33,879 nucleotides of DNA from NCBI GenBank assembly GCA_020201075.1, contig JAIVHL010000138.1, forward strand, positions 1 through 33,879, given 5' to 3'. Below the pieces are notes generated by a model. The model saw only the letters and a list, made by a program, of their open reading frames with translations. It searched no databases and was not told the DNA's origin. Shown in pieces: positions 1 to 9,188 of this stretch. Position 1 is the first letter of the stretch, and the number at the start of each line of letters is the position of its first letter. A program made the translations under genes and the position numbers. The stretch is from Halomonas sp. GTDB taxonomy: Bacteria > Pseudomonadota > Gammaproteobacteria > Pseudomonadales > Halomonadaceae.

Positions 1-48
1 AAGGAGCAGGGCCATGCCGAGCAACCAGGCCGCACATCGTGAACGCAT
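1..48 (-). CDS. N-terminus of a truncated CDS with a signal-peptide-like start (MRSRCAAWLLGMALLL...)
   Basis: ATG at 48..46 on the minus strand, preceded by an AGGAG ribosome-binding site (about 55-59). Hydrophobic leader runs off the window edge. Confidence 0.45.
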   Translation of the reverse strand, partial: MRSRCAAWLLGMALLL

Positions 49-72
49 GGGGATCTCCTAATCCCGAGAGGA

Positions 73-95
73 GTGCTGGCATTGTCAGCCAGCAC
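73..95. terminator. 8-bp perfect hairpin (gtgctggc-attgtca-gccagcac) between two minus-strand genes
   Basis: Perfect inverted repeat 73-80/88-95 with 7-nt loop. No clear T tract. Confidence 0.4.
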
Positions 96-159
96 GCAGG
101 GCCACCACAAGATCATTAGCCAACGCCGGCAGGGCGCACTGACCGAGGTCAAGCCGGCG

Positions 160-375
160 TCAGACCTCCGCCGAGACGGCACCGAAGATCGCCTTGAGAT
201 CGGTCTCGGCATCGCGGGGACTCAGGTCAAGCAGATTCAGCAGGCTATCCAGATGCTTCACCACTGCGCTCCGAGCCCCTTCCGCGTTGCCGTTGCGCAG
301 CGCCTCAGCAGTCGCGGATGATCCTCCGCCAGATAGCACGGCGGCCTCCACGTCTTCTTTCCAGGTCTTGCCCAT
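160..375 (-). CDS. Small hypothetical protein (MGKTWKEDVEAAVLSGGGSS...)
   Basis: Minus-strand ORF 160..423 with probable internal ATG start at 375. Composition looks protein-like; no family recognised. Confidence 0.4.
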   Translation of the reverse strand: MGKTWKEDVEAAVLSGGGSSATAEALRNGNAEGARSAVVKHLDSLLNLLDLSPRDAETDLKAIFGAVSAEV

Positions 376-457
376 TGAACGCCCCCGAGTCACCCGGAAG
401 CACCTTCGCACGTTTCCCTGCACCTGGCCACATGGTGAAGGGATCCTGTATACAGGC

Positions 458-1942
458 TCAGACGTCGTGGCTTTCGTTCACGTCCAGGATCTTCAGGGTG
501 TTGGTGCCGCCGTGGGCGTTCATGTGGTCGCCGCGGGTCAGGATTACATGGTCGCCGGCGGCAGCGATGCCCTTTTCTACCAGCAGCGACAGCGCCCGCT
601 CGTTGAGTTCGAGGGGGGTCATGTCGCGGGTGTCGAAGGGCAGCGAGACCACCCCGCGGTAGAGCGCCATGCGCCGCTGGGCCACCGGGCTGTGGGCCAG
701 GCCGACGATGGGCAGGCCCGAACTGATGCGCGAGGCGATCAGCGGCGTGTAGCCGGTGGAAGTCATGCAGGCGATGGCGGCCACGCCCGACAGGTGGTTG
801 GCGGCGTACATGGCGGAGAGCGCGATGGTCTCGTCGATCCGCGAGAAGCCCTCATGGATGCGGTGGCCGGACTCCTGGGCGATCTTCTCGCGCTCGGCGC
901 CCAGGCAGACCCGGTCCATGGCCGCGATGGTCTCCACCGGGAAGTCGCCGGCGGCGGTCTCGGCGGAGAGCATCACCGCGTCGGTGCCGTCGAGCACCGC
1001 GTTGGCCACGTCGAACACCTCGGCCCGGGTGGGCAGCGGCGACTCGATCATCGACTCCATCATCTGCGTGGCGGTGATCACCGCGCGGTTCAGCGTGCGA
1101 GCGCGCTTGATGATGCGCTTCTGCATGCCGATCAGCTTGGCATCGCCTATCTCCACGCCGAGATCGCCGCGGGCCACCATCACCGCCTCGGAGGCCTCGA
1201 TGATGCCGTCCAGGGTCGCCTCATCCGCCACCGCCTCGGCGCGTTCCAGCTTGGCCACCAGGCCGATCTCGGCCCCGGTCTCGCCGAGCAGCGCGCGGGC
1301 CTCGTGCATGTCGGCGGCGCTGCGCGGAAACGACACCGCCAGGTAGTCGACGCCGATCTCGACGGCGGTGGTGAGATCCGCGCGGTCCTTGTCGGTAAGC
1401 GCCGGCGCCGAGAGGCCGCCGCCCTGCTTGTTGATGCCCTTGTTGTTGGAGAGCTTGCCGCCCACCACCACGGTGGTGTGGATCTCGCGGCCCTGGATAG
1501 CGGTGACGTCGAGCACCACCCGGCCATCGTCGAGCAGCAGGCGATCGCCCGGGGCGACGTCGTCGATCAGCTGCTGATAGTCGCAGCCGACCCGGGAGGC
1601 ATCGCCAGCGTTACCGTCGAGCGCCATATCGAGCACGAAGGGCGCGCCTGCCGACAGCTCGACGGCGCCCTCGCGGAAGCGGGCGATGCGGATCTTGGGG
1701 CCCTGCAGGTCGCCCAGGGCGGCAACGCTGCGGCCCAGGCGGTCGGCGATCTCGCGGACCCGCACCAGGCGCTGGCGATGGTCGTCGGGGCTGCCGTGGG
1801 AAAAGTTGAGGCGCACGACATCAACGCCGGCCGCGATCATGGCCTCCAGCACACCCTCGCGGTCGCTGGCCGGGCCCAGGGTGGCGACGATCTTGGTGCG
1901 GCGTATGGGGTCATGGATAGGAGCGTGGGGGGGAAGCGTCAT
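458..1942 (-). CDS. pyk: Pyruvate kinase
   Basis: Translation contains [40 protein letters not shown] and [10 protein letters not shown], all pyruvate kinase signatures. Confidence 0.95.
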   Translation of the reverse strand: MTLPPHAPIHDPIRRTKIVATLGPASDREGVLEAMIAAGVDVVRLNFSHGSPDDHRQRLVRVREIADRLGRSVAALGDLQGPKIRIARFREGAVELSAGAPFVLDMALDGNAGDASRVGCDYQQLIDDVAPGDRLLLDDGRVVLDVTAIQGREIHTTVVVGGKLSNNKGINKQGGGLSAPALTDKDRADLTTAVEIGVDYLAVSFPRSAADMHEARALLGETGAEIGLVAKLERAEAVADEATLDGIIEASEAVMVARGDLGVEIGDAKLIGMQKRIIKRARTLNRAVITATQMMESMIESPLPTRAEVFDVANAVLDGTDAVMLSAETAAGDFPVETIAAMDRVCLGAEREKIAQESGHRIHEGFSRIDETIALSAMYAANHLSGVAAIACMTSTGYTPLIASRISSGLPIVGLAHSPVAQRRMALYRGVVSLPFDTRDMTPLELNERALSLLVEKGIAAAGDHVILTRGDHMNAHGGTNTLKILDVNESHDV

Positions 1943-2089
1943 GGTGTCCTCGGCAGGGCCAGAATGGCACGTGAATCGTTAACATGGGTGCGCGTCGGAC
2001 CGGTCTGGATATACCGGTCGTGCGACTGATGAAAAGTATACGCGTCAGTGGGTGATAGGTAAGCGCACGGGTCGAGGCCAGTGCACCGA

Positions 2090-2575
2090 TCAAAGGATGA
2101 TGCGCAAAGGCAGCGAAAACTCGTCGCAATTGTGCCCTTCCCCACCGCGGTCGACCACCAGAAACTCCCCTTCCCGCTCCAGCACCGACTGAATGGCGTG
2201 CCAGGTGCCGGCGCGGTAGTTCACCCCCTGTCGACCGTCGGTGACGAAGGCGCGCACCTTGGCGGGGTCGATCTCGTTGCCCGGCGGCGCAACGACTACC
2301 AGGAACCTCTCTTCATGAAGCGGCATAAAGGCCTGGCTGCCTAGGGGGTGGCGTTCCAGGAAGTCGAGCTCGAGGGGCATGGTCACCGGCTGACTGACGA
2401 AGATGCTGATCAACGTCCTCGCCCCCTCCCCCAGGGTCTCGACGTTTGCCAGGTCGTGGTGGCGCCGGGTGCGTCCGGCGTTGATGGGAAACCAGTCCGA
2501 TATGCGCGTGTCGATAACATCGCCGAAAGGGGCGAAGGCCTCGGGCGTCAGCGGCTCGGCTTTTAGTTCAAGCAT
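2090..2575 (-). CDS. allA: Ureidoglycolate lyase
   Basis: 161-aa ORF with AllA-like N-terminus (LTPEAFAPFGDVI), FVSQP..MPLELDFLERHPLGSQAFMPL, and a pathway-consistent neighbourhood. Confidence 0.9.
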   Translation of the reverse strand: MLELKAEPLTPEAFAPFGDVIDTRISDWFPINAGRTRRHHDLANVETLGEGARTLISIFVSQPVTMPLELDFLERHPLGSQAFMPLHEERFLVVVAPPGNEIDPAKVRAFVTDGRQGVNYRAGTWHAIQSVLEREGEFLVVDRGGEGHNCDEFSLPLRIIL

Positions 2576-2617
2576 ATCGATCTCCTGAAAAAAACAGCCT
2601 CGATAGTCGGGGCTGAT

Positions 2618-2719
2618 CCGGCGACAGACCTTTCGGGGGCGCTGTGAACCCCTCCCTGGGCGCTACCGATGCCATCCCTGGCATAGGACCCCCTCCAGCT
2701 CTGTCCCCGGCGCCCCTTA
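2618..2719 (-). repeat. Copy B of a ~100-nt structured intercistronic repeat
   Basis: Reverse complement (ggggcgccggggacagagctggagggggtcctatgccagggatggcatcggtagcgcccagggaggggttcacagcg...) aligns along its length with 15849..15950. Lies between the minus-strand genes allE and allA. Confidence 0.85.
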
Positions 2720-2732
2720 GGTTAGCGCCATA

Positions 2733-3566
2733 TCAGCGGCTACCTAATTGCAGTTTCGGGTGGCGATTGACGTCCTTGTAGAGCAGATAGCGGAACGGGC
2801 CCGGGCCGCCGGCGTAGCAGGCCTGGGGGCAGAAGGCGCGCAACCACATGAAATCGCCGGCCTCGACCTCGACCCAGTCCTGATTGAGGTGATAGACCGC
2901 CTTGCCTTCGAGCACGTAGAGGCCGTGTTCCATGACGTGAGTTTCGGCGAACGGGATCGCCGCACCCGGCTGCAGTGTGACGATATTGACGTGCATGTCG
3001 TGGCGCACGTCGGCGGGGTCGACGAAGCGGGTGGTGGCCCAGCGCCCCTCGGTGCCCGGCATCTCGTTGGGTGCGATATCGTTCTCGTTGACCACGAAGG
3101 CTTCGGGCACCTCGATGCCCTCGACTCGCTCGTAGGCCTTGCGCACCCAGTGAAAGCGCACCGGAGCATCGGTCTCATTCTTCACCATCCAGACACTGCC
3201 GGGCGGAATAAAGGCGTAGCCGCCCGGCAGCATTTCGTGGCGCTCACCGGCGAGAGTCAGGGTCATCTCACCTTCGACCACGAAGAGCACGCCCTCGGCT
3301 TCGGGGTCGGGTTCGGGGCGCTCGCTGCCGCCACCCGGGGAGACCTCCATGAGGTACTGGGAGAAGGTCTCGGCAAAACCGGAGAGTGGGCGCGCCAGCA
3401 CCCAGAGCCGAGTCCCCTCCCAGAACGGCAGGTTACTGGTGACGATATCGCGCATCACCCCCTTGGGAATGACGGCATAGGCCTCGGTAAACACCGCCCG
3501 GTCGGAGAGCAGTTGGGTCTGGGGCGGATGGCCGCCGTGCGGCGCGTAGTAGCTACGTTGGTTCAT
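2733..3566 (-). CDS. allE: (S)-ureidoglycine aminohydrolase, bicupin
   Basis: 277-aa double-cupin protein (MNQRSYYAPHGGHPPQTQLLSDRAVFTEAYAVIPKGVMRDIVTSNLPFW...) between allA and puuE. Confidence 0.88.
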   Translation of the reverse strand: MNQRSYYAPHGGHPPQTQLLSDRAVFTEAYAVIPKGVMRDIVTSNLPFWEGTRLWVLARPLSGFAETFSQYLMEVSPGGGSERPEPDPEAEGVLFVVEGEMTLTLAGERHEMLPGGYAFIPPGSVWMVKNETDAPVRFHWVRKAYERVEGIEVPEAFVVNENDIAPNEMPGTEGRWATTRFVDPADVRHDMHVNIVTLQPGAAIPFAETHVMEHGLYVLEGKAVYHLNQDWVEVEAGDFMWLRAFCPQACYAGGPGPFRYLLYKDVNRHPKLQLGSR

Positions 3567-3575
3567 GGTGTGTCC

Positions 3576-4505
3576 TCAAGCCCACGGTGCCGGATGATGT
3601 TCCGCCCAATGCCGTGCGATATCCACGCGGCGCGCCACCCACACCCGGTCATGGGCCTCGATATGGTCCAGGAAGCGCTGCAGGGCGCGGAAGCGGCCCG
3701 GGCGCCCCAGCAGGCGACAGTGCATGCCCACCGAGAGCATCTTCGGCGATTCCTCCCCCTCCGCGTATAGCACGTCGAAGGCGTCGCGTAGATAGGTAAA
3801 GAAATGCTCGGCGGTGTTGAAGCCCTGGGGCGCAGCGAAGCGCATGTCGTTGGTATCCAGAGCATAGGGGACGATCAGGTGGTCGTGCTCGACGCCCTGG
3901 CTGTCGGAGGCACGCGTCCAGAAAGGCAGGTCATCGCCGTAGTAGTCGCTGTCATAGAGGAAGCCACCCTCGTCGAGCACCAGGCGACGGGTATTGGGAC
4001 TGTCGCGGCCGGTGTACCAGCCCAGCGGCTTCTCGCCATAGAGACGCTGGAAGATCGTCATGGCCTTGTGGAGGTGCTCGCGCTCGACCTCCTCGGGCAA
4101 CTCCTGGTAGTGGATCCAGCGGTAGCCATGGCAGGCGACCTCGTGGCCCAGTTCCTTGAAGGCGTGGGCCACCTCGGGGTGGCGCTCCAGCGCCATGGCC
4201 ACGCCGAACACGGTGAGCGGCAGGCCGCGGCGCTCGAACTCGCGCAGGATACGCCACACCCCCGCCCGGGAGCCGTACTCGTAGATCGACTCCATGCTCA
4301 GGTGGCGATCCGGAAAGACCGGAGCCCCGATGATCTCAGAGAGGAACTGCTCGGAGCCCGAATCACCATGCAAAACGCAGTTCTCGCCGCCTTCCTCGTA
4401 GTTGAGCACGAACTGCACGGCGATCTTCGCCCGGCCCGGCCAGTTGGCATGGGGCGGGTTGCGGCCATAGCCGGTCAGGTCGCGGGGATAGCTGGAAGGG
4501 GTCAT
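3576..4505 (-). CDS. puuE: Allantoinase, PuuE type (polysaccharide deacetylase fold)
   Basis: PRDLTGYGRNPPHANWPGRAKIAVQFVLNYEEGGENCVLHGD...SEQFLSEI is characteristic of PuuE. Confidence 0.93.
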   Translation of the reverse strand: MTPSSYPRDLTGYGRNPPHANWPGRAKIAVQFVLNYEEGGENCVLHGDSGSEQFLSEIIGAPVFPDRHLSMESIYEYGSRAGVWRILREFERRGLPLTVFGVAMALERHPEVAHAFKELGHEVACHGYRWIHYQELPEEVEREHLHKAMTIFQRLYGEKPLGWYTGRDSPNTRRLVLDEGGFLYDSDYYGDDLPFWTRASDSQGVEHDHLIVPYALDTNDMRFAAPQGFNTAEHFFTYLRDAFDVLYAEGEESPKMLSVGMHCRLLGRPGRFRALQRFLDHIEAHDRVWVARRVDIARHWAEHHPAPWA

Positions 4506-4561
4506 GGCATCACTCTGTTAATAATTAACCAAGCAGATTGAACTCAGCGTACAAAAATTTC

Positions 4562-4574
4562 GTATACAAAAAAT
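4562..4574 (-). promoter_or_regulatory. Putative GntR-type operator ATTTTTTGTATAC (minus strand) in the puuE promoter
   Basis: 13-bp exact match, on the opposite strand, to 7188..7200 in the uraH/uraD divergent promoter. Confidence 0.5.
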
Positions 4575-4643
4575 GTTCCCTTCTGGTCTATCTGACGCAA
4601 GGCCGACCCGCGGGAGAGTATCTTCCTGGACTAGCCGCCAACG

Positions 4644-5378
4644 TCAGCGGGAGAAGATAGTATGCAGATCCGGCGCCTTGTCCTCCTCCTCGACCATGGA
4701 GAGAGAAGCCTCGATCGCCTTGAGGTGGCGGCTCATGAAGGCCGCAGCGCGTTCGCCGTTGCCTGCCTCGAGATAACCGATCAGGTCGTCGTGATCGTGG
4801 GACTCGCAGCCAAGATGGCCGGCGCTGCCGTAGACGGCAAGGATCAGCGAGGAGCGGGAGCACAGCCGGTCGACGAAATCGGCCAGGGTGGCGTTACCCG
4901 AGATCTCCGCCAGGCGAGCATGAAGGGCGGCGGAGAGCTTGATCGCCGCGCTCTGCTCGCCGTCCTTGAGCGCCTGGCGCTCGCAACGGGCCATGTCGCG
5001 CAGCTCCCGCACGTCAACCTCGCTGATGCGACGAGCGACCTCGGGCATCAGGCCGCACTCGATCATCTGGCGGGCATCGAAGACGTCCTTGGCCTCGTCG
5101 GCCGTGGGGCGGGTGACGCTGGCGCCGCGACGCGGTGTCAGGGTGACCAGCTGTTCCATGGCCAGGCGCTGCAGGATCTTGCGGATGCCGGTGCGGCTCA
5201 CTCCGAACACCTCAGTGAGCGCATCCTCGCGTAGGCGAGCTCCGGGCTTGAGGCGGTGTTCGATGATCGCATCGCTGATCGAACGGTAGATCACCTCTTG
5301 ACGCTCGGCTCCGTCACCGTCTTTCCCGCGGCGTGATAAGGAAGGCCCGCGCTTGGGCTCGCGCTGACGCTGGTTCAT
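4644..5378 (-). CDS. GntR-family (FCD domain) transcriptional regulator, probably of the ureide genes
   Basis: wHTH: IYRSISDAIIEHRLKPGARLREDALTEVFGVSRTGIRKILQRLAMEQLVTLTPRRGASV. ATG at 5378 with AGGAG upstream. Confidence 0.88.
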   Translation of the reverse strand: MNQRQREPKRGPSLSRRGKDGDGAERQEVIYRSISDAIIEHRLKPGARLREDALTEVFGVSRTGIRKILQRLAMEQLVTLTPRRGASVTRPTADEAKDVFDARQMIECGLMPEVARRISEVDVRELRDMARCERQALKDGEQSAAIKLSAALHARLAEISGNATLADFVDRLCSRSSLILAVYGSAGHLGCESHDHDDLIGYLEAGNGERAAAFMSRHLKAIEASLSMVEEEDKAPDLHTIFSR

Positions 5379-5427
5379 GAAGGCTGGTCTCCTGGGGTGC
5401 CTGAGGCATGACAGCAAGGCATCTGGC

Positions 5428-6627
5428 TCACTCCGTCCAGGCGGCGATGGCCGCGCGCTCCTCGTCGGTCATGCCGGTCATGTTGCCCAGCGGCATATAG
5501 CCGCTGGCCACCACCTGCTGGATCTGGGCACGCCGGGCGGCGGTCTGCTGCGGTGAGTCATAGGCGACCCCGGCCGGCGGCGCGCTGAAGCCGGGCTGGC
5601 TCGGCTGGCTGGCGTGGCAGGCCGCGCAGCGAGTCTCAACGATGGCATGGGCCTGCTCGAGGCCGACCGCGGCGCGATCCGGGTCGGCGGCGGGCGATGG
5701 GGACGGGGCGGCGACCCAGAACGCCACGGCGATCAGCGCCGTGCCGGCCACCGGATAGGCGGGCTTGATGCTACCGGCATGCATCAGCACGAAGAACTGG
5801 CGAATCAGCGCGCCGGCGAAGATGAACAGCGACATGATCACCCAGGCCTGCTCGTGGGAGTAGGCGAACGAAGTGTGGTTGCTGATCATCAGCAGCACCA
5901 CCGGCAGGGTGAAGTAGGTGTTGTGCACAGAGCGCTGCTTGCCGCGCTTACCATCCAGCGGGTTGGGCGTCTCGCCGGCCTTCATCGCCGCCACCATGCG
6001 CCGCTGGCCGGGGATGATCCAGAAGAACACGTTGGCCGACATGGCCGTCGCCATCACCGCACCGGTGAGCAGGAAAGCCGCGCGGCCGGTGAATATCTGG
6101 GTGCTCAGGTAGGCCACCACCACCATCATCATGGCGACCGCCAGGCTAAGCACCCCGTCTCGCTCCATGTTGGGGCTGAGGCGTTTGCAGAGCTCGTTGT
6201 AGACCACCCAGCCGCCGAGAAGGAACAGCAGCGCCATCGCGTTGGCCTGCCAGCCGCTCATACTGGCCGCCCACTCCCAGCTGGCGTTGGGGTTGACCAG
6301 GTAGAAGCTCGGGTTGGCCATGTAGAGCAGGATGAACAGGGCGAAGCCCGACAGCCAGGTGGTGTAAGCCTTCCAGAACGACCAGTGCAGGTCCGCGGGC
6401 AGCTTGGCGGGAGCCGTGGCGTACTTCTGGTTGTGGTAGAAGCCGCCGCCGTGCACCGCCCACATCTCGCCGAACACCCCCTTGTCGCGGTCCTCTGCGG
6501 CCTTGGGCGTGCGCAGGCCGTTGTCGAGCATCACGAAGTAGATTGATTCGCCGATCCAGGCGATGGCCGCAATGACGTGCAGCCAGCGCAGCATGAAGTT
6601 GGCAACGTCCAGCAGATAGGCTTGCAT
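5428..6627 (-). CDS. puuD: Membrane-bound urate hydroxylase (PuuD) with C-terminal cytochrome c domain
   Basis: Multi-spanning N-terminus (FMLRWLHVIAAIAWIGESIYFVMLD). C-terminal CAACH haem-binding motif. Confidence 0.92.
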   Translation of the reverse strand: MQAYLLDVANFMLRWLHVIAAIAWIGESIYFVMLDNGLRTPKAAEDRDKGVFGEMWAVHGGGFYHNQKYATAPAKLPADLHWSFWKAYTTWLSGFALFILLYMANPSFYLVNPNASWEWAASMSGWQANAMALLFLLGGWVVYNELCKRLSPNMERDGVLSLAVAMMMVVVAYLSTQIFTGRAAFLLTGAVMATAMSANVFFWIIPGQRRMVAAMKAGETPNPLDGKRGKQRSVHNTYFTLPVVLLMISNHTSFAYSHEQAWVIMSLFIFAGALIRQFFVLMHAGSIKPAYPVAGTALIAVAFWVAAPSPSPAADPDRAAVGLEQAHAIVETRCAACHASQPSQPGFSAPPAGVAYDSPQQTAARRAQIQQVVASGYMPLGNMTGMTDEERAAIAAWTE

Positions 6628-6693
6628 CGGGGGATGCCTCGTCCAGCGCGTGTTGTTATGGAAGTTGTTATGGAAATGAGCAGGGCCGAATAC

Positions 6694-7047
6694 TCAGCTG
6701 CCACGGTAGGTAGAGTATCCATAAGGCGACAGCAGCAGCGGCACGTGGTAGTGCGCTTCGCCATCGGCCACGCCGAAACGCAGCGGGATCACGTCCAGAA
6801 AGCGAGGTTCCTCCGCCGTGATGCCCTGCTGGCGAAGATAGTCGCCGGCGTGGAAGACCAGCTCGTACTCGCCGGCGGTGAATTCGCCCCCCTCAAGGAT
6901 CGGTGCATCGCAGCGTCCGTCATTGTTGGTGGTGACTTCCTTGAGTCGCTCTCGCGCCTGGTCCGCGAGGCGATATACCTCGATGCGGATTCCCCGGCCG
7001 GGGCGACCCTGAGCGGTATCGAGTACGTGGGTTGTCAAGCGTCCCAT
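6694..7047 (-). CDS. uraH: 5-hydroxyisourate hydrolase
   Basis: [27 protein letters not shown] and the C-terminal [19 protein letters not shown] signature (HIUase/transthyretin family). Confidence 0.96.
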   Translation of the reverse strand: MGRLTTHVLDTAQGRPGRGIRIEVYRLADQARERLKEVTTNNDGRCDAPILEGGEFTAGEYELVFHAGDYLRQQGITAEEPRFLDVIPLRFGVADGEAHYHVPLLLSPYGYSTYRGS

Positions 7048-7187
7048 GTTCAGTCTCCTGTTGTTCTATTGGCCGTCGTACTCCATCAACCCTCTATCCA
7101 GCGTTCTGCTAACTGTCTAACCGTTTCATAAATGCCGCAAATATCAGTGAAAACATTTTTAGATGTTTTTGGAGTACATTTCAAAAT

Positions 7188-7200
7188 ATTTTTTGTATAC
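7188..7200 (+). promoter_or_regulatory. Putative GntR-type operator ATTTTTTGTATAC in the uraH/uraD divergent promoter
   Basis: 13-bp exact match to the minus strand of 4562..4574. Confidence 0.5.
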
Positions 7201-7227
7201 ATTATTGGGCAGACATCATCCTAACAA

Positions 7228-7776
7228 ATGAGAACCAAGAGACCGACCATGATCCACCGCAACCTGACCCCGCGTCCCAGTCGGCTGGACAAGGCCAGCT
7301 TCATCGCCGGGTTCGGCGACATCTACGAGCACTCTCCCTGGGTGGCTGAACTGGCCTGGGACTGCGGGCTGGACGAGCGCCACGACACGCCCGAGCACCT
7401 GGCAGAGGTCATGGGACGAATGCTCACCGAGGCCGATGCGGAGAGCCAACTCGCCGTGATCCGCGCCCACCCGGATCTCGCCGGCAAGGCGGCAGTTGCC
7501 GACGAACTGACCGACGACTCCACCCGCGAACAGGTGGGGGCAGGCCTGGACCAGTGCTCTGCTGAGGAGATGGCCCGCTTCGAGCGCCTCAACGCGGCCT
7601 ACAGGGCGAAGTTCGGCTTTCCCTTCGTGATGGCCGTCAAGGGCAGCGACCGCCTTGCCATCCTCGACGCCTTCGAGGCACGTCTGCCCAACGACCCGGA
7701 CAAGGAGCGCCACACCGCCGTCGAGCAGATCAACCGCATCGCGCTGTTTCGCCTGCAGTCACGCGCGGAGGGCTGA
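7228..7776 (+). CDS. uraD: OHCU decarboxylase
   Basis: FIAGFGDIYEHSPWVAELAW, RAHPDLAGKAAV, KFGFPFVMAVKG: UraD motifs. Divergent from uraH. Confidence 0.94.
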   Translation: MRTKRPTMIHRNLTPRPSRLDKASFIAGFGDIYEHSPWVAELAWDCGLDERHDTPEHLAEVMGRMLTEADAESQLAVIRAHPDLAGKAAVADELTDDSTREQVGAGLDQCSAEEMARFERLNAAYRAKFGFPFVMAVKGSDRLAILDAFEARLPNDPDKERHTAVEQINRIALFRLQSRAEG

Positions 7777-7897
7777 TCACCACGTTATTCCAAGGTGACG
7801 CCGCCCATTAACTTCCCCCGAGGCGAACGGCGGCACGGTCATTTGCTCGACCCGACTCTCGGCTAAACTTTATCTGTGTCTCTGCGGGAGTTCCGCT

Positions 7898-8521
7898 ATG
7901 TACCAAGATCGACTCGATGCGGCCAGGCGCCTGGCCAAGGCCCTGGATCATCTGAAGGGGAAGAGGCCTTTGGTGCTGGCCATCCCCCGTGGTGGCGTGC
8001 CCATGGGACGGGCGATCGCCGACGCCTTGGAAGGAGAGCTTGACGTGGTGCTGATACGCAAGATCGGTGCTCCTGGCAACCCCGAGTACGCCATCGGCGC
8101 AGTGAGCGAGGACGGCAGCGTGCACCTGGAAGAGGAGGCCCAAGAATGCCGTCAGGAGTGGCTGGCCCAAGAGATCGCTCGGCAACGCGAGCTGATCGAT
8201 GAGCGCCGGCGCCGCTACACACCGGTGCGCTCGCCCATCGATCCAACCGGGCGGGTGGTGGTAGTGGTGGACGACGGCAGCGCCACCGGGGCCACCATGG
8301 CCGCAGCGCTCGCCACACTGCGCCAGCGCGATCCGGCCCGTCTCATCGCTGCCATCGGGGTAGCGCCGCCAGATACCCTGGCTCGGTTCGAGGCCCTGGC
8401 CGACGAGGTGGTCTGCCCACAGGCTCCTTCCCGCTTCGCTGCCGTGGGCCAGTTCTTTATCGACTTTGGTCAGGTGGAGGATGATGAGGTGGTCCGTCTG
8501 CTTGGTGAAGATGCCCCTTGA
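7898..8521 (+). CDS. Phosphoribosyltransferase family protein
   Basis: PRPP-binding motif VVVVVDDGSATGATMAAAL and N-terminal LVLAIPRGGVPMG. Confidence 0.88.
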   Translation: MYQDRLDAARRLAKALDHLKGKRPLVLAIPRGGVPMGRAIADALEGELDVVLIRKIGAPGNPEYAIGAVSEDGSVHLEEEAQECRQEWLAQEIARQRELIDERRRRYTPVRSPIDPTGRVVVVVDDGSATGATMAAALATLRQRDPARLIAAIGVAPPDTLARFEALADEVVCPQAPSRFAAVGQFFIDFGQVEDDEVVRLLGEDAP

Positions 8522-8553
8522 TCAAGGCAGACCCGCTGGTCGCAGAATACAGA

Positions 8554-8583
8554 AAGGGCCGCCCCCTGTGAGGAGCGGCCCTT
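8554..8583. terminator. Bidirectional intrinsic terminator between convergent genes
   Basis: Stem aagggccgc/gcggccctt (8554-8562/8575-8583). On the minus strand it is followed by TTTCTG. Sits between the PRTase gene (+) and the phasin gene (-). Confidence 0.7.
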
Positions 8584-8634
8584 GTGATTCAGCGACCGTC
8601 GACATTCCGGCGAAACTCGCTGCTTCTCAGCCGA

Positions 8635-8991
8635 TTACTTGGCGGCTTCGGTCACGGACTTCATGCTTTCTTCCACCAGCTTCTGACTCTTTTGCAGGTA
8701 ATCCTGACTCAGCTCGGAGAGCTTCTCGGCATCGGCCTTGAGATGGTCTCCCAGATCCTGGGCCACCTTCTGCTGGTCCTCCATGACCTTCTTGAGCCCC
8801 TCGGCATCACGTACATCGATCCAGGCGCGGGCCTGAGCCAGGCCAAAGTCGGCATAGCGGCGCGTCGCCTCAAGCTGGGCGGCCATCAGCTTCTCATAGT
8901 ACTCCAGGGTCAGAGAGCCGTAGGCGCGGGCCGGCTCGGCTAATAGGCCCTCGAATGTATCGGTGGCTTTCTTGGTGGTTGCCTTGGTCAT
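8635..8991 (-). CDS. Phasin family protein
   Basis: MTKATTKKATDTFEGLLAEPARAYGSLTLEYYEKLMAAQLEATRRYADFGLAQARAW...: helical phasin-like protein. ATG at 8991 with AGGTG RBS; the longer ORF start (9105) is unlikely. Confidence 0.85.
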   Translation of the reverse strand: MTKATTKKATDTFEGLLAEPARAYGSLTLEYYEKLMAAQLEATRRYADFGLAQARAWIDVRDAEGLKKVMEDQQKVAQDLGDHLKADAEKLSELSQDYLQKSQKLVEESMKSVTEAAK

Positions 8992-9049
8992 GGAACACCT
9001 CCGTCTCACTTGGGGAAACAAGCTTGGGCAGACAGAGCATTTTGCCCTG

Positions 9050-9088
9050 TGTTGCATTGCAACATAGCAGGCAGTTTTGTGCGGCGCA
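9050..9088. promoter_or_regulatory. Pair of TGCNNNGCA dyads upstream of the phasin gene (putative PhaR-like operator)
   Basis: tgttgcattgcaaca (9050-9064, perfect 15-bp palindrome) and TGCGGCGCA (9080-9088). Centres are 27 bp apart. Confidence 0.45.
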
Positions 9089-9188
9089 ACATAACGCCGG
9101 GCCATTTTTTTAATACCCCGGCCTCATCACTGAACGATGGCGTCCGGTGATTACCGAGCGTCATCTCGACAGCGGAAGTCGTGGCCCA

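Noticed and set aside
1998-2019. Inverted repeat gaccggt-N8-accggtc upstream of pyk
   Set aside because: Short 7-bp arms in GC-rich DNA. Could be chance; no supporting second site.
194-2029. 611-aa plus-strand ORF opposite pyk
   Set aside because: Antisense shadow ORF in high-GC DNA. His/Gly/Ala/Arg-rich with no domain signal; the minus strand encodes clear pyruvate kinase.
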